Of a stretch of DNA of 64,000 nucleotides, positions 60,068 through 64,000 are shown piece by piece; the first letter of the stretch is position 1; each line of letters starts with the position of its first letter. A model generated the notes under the pieces. That model made no database searches, had not been told where the DNA came from, and saw nothing but the letters and a program-made list of their open reading frames with translations. The DNA is from Anaerolineae bacterium (lineage in GTDB: Bacteria; Chloroflexota; Anaerolineae; Aggregatilineales; UBA2796): the NCBI GenBank assembly GCA_019637555.1, contig JAHBVK010000001.1, forward strand, positions 186,001-250,000. The letters are read 5' to 3'. The position numbers and the translations under genes are program-made.

Positions 60068-61981
60068 ATGAAAAAACTATTGCTATTCGTTCTGTCTCTT
60101 ACTTTGCAGATAGCTAGTTTCCCCTTAGCATATGTACAAGCGCAAACCAGTATTGTGCTGACACCATGTAAGCTAGAAATCGGCTTGAGCGATCCTAAAA
60201 CAGAAATCGACGCGCAGTGCGGTGTGCTGCCTGTGCCTGAAAATCGCAGCGATCCTAACAGCCGCATGATCGATATTCACTTCACGGTGCTACCCGCGCA
60301 AAATCAGCAGAGCAAGCAGGAGCCGATCTTCCATTTCGAGGGCGGTCCCGGAGGCTCGGCAATTAGCAATTTCACCGTGTGGTATACCTCGTACCGCCCG
60401 CTAATGCCTGATCACGACATAGTGCTGATTGATCAGCGCGGTACTGGTATTTCCTCGTCGATTCAATGTACGGAGATTACTGATAAGGCACTGGATGATC
60501 TCAAGCAAGCGAGCACCTCCGCAGAAGATACCGATTTGCTGGTAGAACGGATGCAAGCCTGCCTGACGCGCCTTTCCAAGACAACCGATCCTGCCAACTA
60601 CAACAGCGTGACGATGGCGGATGACACCGACGCCGTGCGCGCTGCACTAGGTTACGACAAGATCAATCTGTTCGGCAATTCCTACGGTACGTGGCTGGCG
60701 CAGTTCTACATCGGACGTCATGGCGATCACGTGAATGCTGCGGTGTTGGATAGTGTGGGCGGTCCGTGGAACTTTTACTTGCTGGACGCAACCCATAACA
60801 TCGAAGCATCGCTGAAACGTGTTTTTGAGTTATGTGCAGAGGATACGCAGTGCAATGCGCTTTACCCCGATCTGGCGGGCAAATTCGAGCAAGCATTAAG
60901 CCTACTGGAAGAGAAATCTGTATCGACAGTTGGCAGTGGATTGACCGGATTGGCGATCCCTGTCGTGATGACGCGCGATAGATTACTCAATGCCTTCGCC
61001 CAACTGCTGTATCAATCAGCATATATTGGCTCACTACCGCAGGCGATCACGCAGGCTGCCGCTGGCAGCTACACACTGCCAGCAAGTATTTTGGTCGGAG
61101 CAGCAGAGCAAGCGGGCGATATCTCCGAAGGGTTGTATTACAGCGTTCATTGTGCGGAGAGTTTGCCGCTTTACAGCGAGGATGTGTTAGGACGCTATTC
61201 TACTGATCAATACTACGGCTTGGATGTGATCGGTGCAGAGCAGCTAAAGCGCATCTGCGCAGTATGGCGTGGCGGTGAATTGAGCGAGGCGGAACTTGCC
61301 CCCGTTCATTCTGGCATTCCTGTGTTGATCCTTTCCGGTGCATTTGATCCGATCACACCGGTTAGTTTTGGCGAGGAGACAAAATCGCGCTTCTCCAACA
61401 GCACCTTAGCCGTATTCCCGTATCAAGCACATGGCTTGATGCCCTCCAGCAAATGTGCACAGAATATCATCCGTGCTTTCTATGCCACACCAACAGCAAC
61501 ACTAGACACAAGCTGTGTGGCAGACGATCTCGAGCCTGTGTTCACAGGTACGGTTAAGCTGACGATGAAACCGTTTAGGGATGCGGCTTCACCTGTGCAG
61601 TTGATGCTGCCTGAGGGCTGGCTGCTACAAACGGACAAGATTACAGATCAGATGGCGTTTTTCGAGAGTCCGGACGGTTTGCAGCTACTCGGCGCTGGCA
61701 TTTACAGAGCTAAAACCGCCGCTGAGGCACGCCAAATGGCGGAGCAAGCGATCGCACAGGCTTATGGCGCTGTCGATACGCAGGCGACGATCAGTTTGAT
61801 GGGCAGTTTGATCGTGCAGCAAGGCTTGGATGACTCTCGGCATGTTTATACTGCGATCCTAACCATTGTGGGCTTTGGCAACGAATATCGCGTGCTGTGG
61901 TATGCCGGAACAAACAATCTGTTCGCTTCCTCTGCCGAGGCAGTTGTGCCGATTTTGCTGTCTATTGCGGTCAATAGATAG
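60068..61981 (+). CDS. secreted alpha/beta hydrolase, peptidase S33 (TAP-like)
   Basis: 637 residues from ATG 60068, with GAGGTG 9 bases upstream. A GTG at 60056 falls inside that site. Signal peptide 1-25 (LLLFVLSLTLQIASFPLAYVQAQ). Family marks are EGGPGGSAIS (oxyanion), nucleophile elbow FGNSYGTWLAQFY, acid SGAFDPITP and His in YQAHGLMPS, followed by a TAP-like cap. Residues past about 470 form an extra C-terminal domain of some 165 residues absent from simple proline iminopeptidases. Probably cleaves short peptides outside the membrane for uptake. Confidence 0.9.
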   Translation: MKKLLLFVLSLTLQIASFPLAYVQAQTSIVLTPCKLEIGLSDPKTEIDAQCGVLPVPENRSDPNSRMIDIHFTVLPAQNQQSKQEPIFHFEGGPGGSAISNFTVWYTSYRPLMPDHDIVLIDQRGTGISSSIQCTEITDKALDDLKQASTSAEDTDLLVERMQACLTRLSKTTDPANYNSVTMADDTDAVRAALGYDKINLFGNSYGTWLAQFYIGRHGDHVNAAVLDSVGGPWNFYLLDATHNIEASLKRVFELCAEDTQCNALYPDLAGKFEQALSLLEEKSVSTVGSGLTGLAIPVVMTRDRLLNAFAQLLYQSAYIGSLPQAITQAAAGSYTLPASILVGAAEQAGDISEGLYYSVHCAESLPLYSEDVLGRYSTDQYYGLDVIGAEQLKRICAVWRGGELSEAELAPVHSGIPVLILSGAFDPITPVSFGEETKSRFSNSTLAVFPYQAHGLMPSSKCAQNIIRAFYATPTATLDTSCVADDLEPVFTGTVKLTMKPFRDAASPVQLMLPEGWLLQTDKITDQMAFFESPDGLQLLGAGIYRAKTAAEARQMAEQAIAQAYGAVDTQATISLMGSLIVQQGLDDSRHVYTAILTIVGFGNEYRVLWYAGTNNLFASSAEAVVPILLSIAVNR

Positions 61982-61991
61982 TCGGTTCGGG

Positions 61992-62525
61992 TTATCTGCG
62001 GCGTTCCTCGCGCTGCTGAGCACGGACCCCGAGCAGCCAAGCGATCCCGCCAATTAACATGATGCTGCCGCAGATCGTTGCGCAAGCAAGTGGCAGCAAT
62101 AGCGACGGTGAACTGAAGTCAACAGATGGTACTGGCGGCACAAATAATCTCGTGCCTTCGGGCTGTGGGATCGGTGTTGCCAGCCAGCCATCTGCATCAG
62201 TGACAAAGTACCAAACGATGCCATTGGCACGTGTACCATCGCTACGCAGCGCTGTTACTTGCCAGTTTGTTTCTCCAGCCACCGGAGTTAATTTGAACTC
62301 AGTTTGCGCCGTAGTTACCACTAATGTCTTGTTGATTCGCAGTTCGTAACTCTCGGCACAAGTGGCTTGCCAGTGCAACGTTAGCTCGGCAGGCAACACC
62401 ACCGCGTGATCGACGGGCATCGGTGCAAAGGGAGTACCGAGCAAACAGTCCGTCTGGGCGCTACCCACTTGAGTTAGCAGCATTGAAAACAGCAACAATA
62501 CCCCGACAATCGACAGCGTCCGCAT
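61992..62525 (-). CDS. small membrane-anchored protein with Fn3-like domain
   Basis: 177 residues. Signal peptide (1-23, MLLTQVGSAQ), then a beta-sandwich-like extracytoplasmic domain (LTLHWQATCAESYELRIN, TNWQVTALRSDGTRANGIVWYF), a Pro-rich spacer and a C-terminal membrane helix (LLLPLACATICGSIMLIGGIAWLLG) with a basic tail. Two Cys could pair. It lies 12 bases downstream of the cysteine hydrolase on the same strand, and its end is 10 bases from the convergent peptidase stop. Function unknown. Confidence 0.75.
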   Translation of the reverse strand: MRTLSIVGVLLLFSMLLTQVGSAQTDCLLGTPFAPMPVDHAVVLPAELTLHWQATCAESYELRINKTLVVTTAQTEFKLTPVAGETNWQVTALRSDGTRANGIVWYFVTDADGWLATPIPQPEGTRLFVPPVPSVDFSSPSLLLPLACATICGSIMLIGGIAWLLGVRAQQREERRR

Positions 62526-62537
62526 AGCGATTATGTA

Positions 62538-63455
62538 TTATTTGAGTGGCAGCGGATCAGTAGACTCTACAAGCTGGATACCCGCTTGCTGCCATTCATG
62601 GATACGCTTCTCGGTACTGTCCTCAAAGCCGGAAATTGAAGACGAAGCGTCGTTAATAAAGCGAATCTTGCGGATCATTTGCTCGTTGTGGAAGTGACGC
62701 AGCACGGAATTCATTGTCTCAAGCACACAGTGACTGCGTGCCTGCCCCGCGATGTAGACCAGATCGAACGAGCGCACTAAATCAAGCGCCTTCTGATTTA
62801 AGCCACCATCAGGGTGCGCTGGAAATTTGACCTCTGGCTCCAAAACTGAATAAAACTCCGTTTGCGCAATTGTCCCTTTGACAATGTATGTCGGCTGCGC
62901 CATTCGTGCTCCGCTGTGGTACATGATCGCTTCTGAGAGTGCAGGGACGAGTGCCTGCCCCGTTGTGCCCTGCAAACAGTGGTAGGGCCAGATCATCAAC
63001 TGCTTTTTGCTGCCGCGTTCAAGCTGTTCCACGTAGTAAACCGACCAATCCGGTTCGGTGACGGGTAACCACCTGCCGCGATGCACATCTTCCGCAGTGA
63101 TGACTGTGTAAGGTTGCGGATGCTCACCATCTTTATTTTTCCACCAGCCGGGGAAGAATATCTGATAAGGGGTATGAGTATCCAATGAAGCGACGACTTG
63201 AGTTACGTGATGGACATTGCGATAAAGCCATTCAACTGTGCGACGTGTATCTTCAAGTGCATTAGGCACAGTCAGTCTGCCGATTGGTGGCGGAAAACAA
63301 AAATCGATCTGCACATCCACCAGCCATAACAAGATGTGCACGGTATCAGCACTAGCGGGCGTTCTGAACTCACTTACGCCAGCATTATACGCACGCTGAA
63401 AATCTGGCTCGTACAGTTTCGAGACATCTTCTGGACTATAGTACGCAGGCAGCAT
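62538..63455 (-). CDS. isochorismatase-like cysteine hydrolase
   Basis: 305 residues from ATG 63455, which has AAGGAA 6 bases upstream. A more distal ATG at 63635 would add 60 residues and overlap the cinA control region. Isochorismatase/nicotinamidase fold: LLWLVDVQIDFCFPP (catalytic Asp), ASLDTHTPYQIFFPGWW (metal His), and VYIAGQARSHCVLETMNSVL (catalytic Cys). At 305 residues it is longer than ordinary nicotinamidases (about 180-215), mainly from the N-terminal 40 residues and an insertion after the metal site. Substrate uncertain; nicotinamide is possible. Confidence 0.85.
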   Translation of the reverse strand: MLPAYYSPEDVSKLYEPDFQRAYNAGVSEFRTPASADTVHILLWLVDVQIDFCFPPPIGRLTVPNALEDTRRTVEWLYRNVHHVTQVVASLDTHTPYQIFFPGWWKNKDGEHPQPYTVITAEDVHRGRWLPVTEPDWSVYYVEQLERGSKKQLMIWPYHCLQGTTGQALVPALSEAIMYHSGARMAQPTYIVKGTIAQTEFYSVLEPEVKFPAHPDGGLNQKALDLVRSFDLVYIAGQARSHCVLETMNSVLRHFHNEQMIRKIRFINDASSSISGFEDSTEKRIHEWQQAGIQLVESTDPLPLK

Positions 63456-63643
63456 TCTGATTCCTTCTCTACCAATACATGCTCGAATTAGATGGGCGCT
63501 GATGAATAATATGATGCGGCGAGGACGCGGTATTGCTTTGATTTGCTTCGGCGTCAGCTCGAGGCTAACGCCCGTAGATTGTACCCCTGATACTGGCAAG
63601 TCTGATATGATCTTCACCCTAACTTGAATCCTCATGAGGTCGT

Positions 63644-64000
63644 ATGCGCGCTGAAATTATTTCAATCGGTGAAGAGCTTCTTTCCGGTGACTCCGAAATT
63701 GTAGATACCAATTCCATTCACATCACCAAGCTATTGCACGCTATCGGCGTTCGTGTGCTCTACAAAACAACTGTAGGTGATAACGAAGAGCGCATTGTCG
63801 AGGTGATCTTGAACGCACTCAGCCGCGCCGATGTGATCATCACTACGGGCGGCTTAGGTCCTACTGTCGATGATATGACGCGGCAGGGTGTGGCGGCAGC
63901 AGTCGGGCGTCCGCTTGAACTGCGCGACGATCTGCTGCAAGAAGTGGCAGAGAAATTCGCCAAATTCGGCACTCGCATGAGTGAGAACAACAAGATTCAG
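63644..64000 (+). CDS. cinA: CinA-family protein, N-terminal part (cut by window end)
   Basis: 119 codons, open to the last base. GAGGT at 63636-63640 precedes ATG 63644. The product MRAEIISIGEELLSGD, VDTNSIHITKLLHAIG, ITTGGLGPTVDDMTRQGVAAAVGR is the MoCF-type domain of CinA (competence/damage-inducible protein; ADP-ribose pyrophosphatase and often NMN deamidase in the C-terminal half, which is outside the window). Divergent from the cysteine hydrolase gene. If that hydrolase is a nicotinamidase, both could act in NAD recycling (inference). Confidence 0.93.
   Translation, partial: MRAEIISIGEELLSGDSEIVDTNSIHITKLLHAIGVRVLYKTTVGDNEERIVEVILNALSRADVIITTGGLGPTVDDMTRQGVAAAVGRPLELRDDLLQEVAEKFAKFGTRMSENNKIQ

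Noticed and set aside
63456..63635. 60-residue N-terminal extension of the cysteine hydrolase
   Set aside because: It overlaps the divergent cinA control region, is unlike the family, and a good ribosome site precedes the internal ATG 63455.
1..64000. CRISPR arrays, tRNA/rRNA genes, insertion sequences or prophage
   Set aside because: Looked for regularly spaced direct repeats, cloverleaf-like gene ends, transposase or integrase motifs and terminal repeats; none were found.

Overview
The window looks like chromosome from a member of the Chloroflexota (Anaerolineae-like). This is inference. It rests on moderate GC, secreted LysM and glycoside-hydrolase-like proteins, long acidic proteins peppered with 'PDWL'-type motifs, an FTR1 iron permease with a huge extracytoplasmic domain, an F420-type luciferase-family oxidoreductase, and a methylmalonyl-CoA mutase of the split-subunit type. 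I saw no rRNA, tRNA, CRISPR array, insertion sequence, integrase or phage gene. Gene density is high, and many neighbours overlap by ATGA or sit within 30 bases.

Layout. Bases 3-7297 hold two very acidic proteins with repeated Trp-Leu motifs; the first is cut by the window edge and the second ends in TPR-like helices. Next come ndk and a convergent gene for a membrane protein. Bases 9217-14507 (minus) form an iron-uptake operon: an EfeO/imelysin-like secreted protein, an FTR1 permease, and an FTR1 paralogue that has lost the permease core. Bases 14928-24569 (plus) carry uvrB, three small genes including a CYTH protein, a macro-like/TIR-like fusion protein, and a propionyl-CoA to succinyl-CoA block (methylmalonyl-CoA mutase large subunit, carboxyltransferase, biotin carboxylase). 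Bases 24599-29761 (minus) form a sugar operon: solute-binding protein, two permeases and an L-fuconate dehydratase-like enzyme. Its promoter has a perfect GntR-type operator.

Bases 30053-33067 encode two secreted clan-A glycosidase-like proteins, one with two LysM domains. Bases 33222-37675 encode a nucleoside/basic-membrane-protein-class ABC transporter whose ATPase carries membrane-helix insertions in both halves. This is the most unusual object in the window. Bases 37765-46672 are mostly envelope genes: a matrixin protease flanked by PPC-like domains, a DUF2207-like protein, a proline-rich membrane protein, a LytR-CpsA-Psr protein and an ABC-2-like membrane protein. They also include a luciferase-family oxidoreductase.

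Bases 46675-64000 hold mutL, a secreted phosphoesterase, two tandem HlyD/MacA-type adaptors, a small membrane protein overlapping selA, a tail-anchored Ser/Thr kinase and glnA. A minus-strand group follows (a Nudix-like protein, a DUF624-like protein, ftsY and an unknown gene), then a secreted S33 peptidase, a small membrane-anchored protein, a cysteine hydrolase, and the first 119 codons of cinA, cut by the right edge.

Regulation visible in the sequence includes several TATAAT -10 boxes. Three of them lie only 6-8 bases before the start codon, which suggests leaderless mRNAs. There are also clear hairpin terminators between transcription units.
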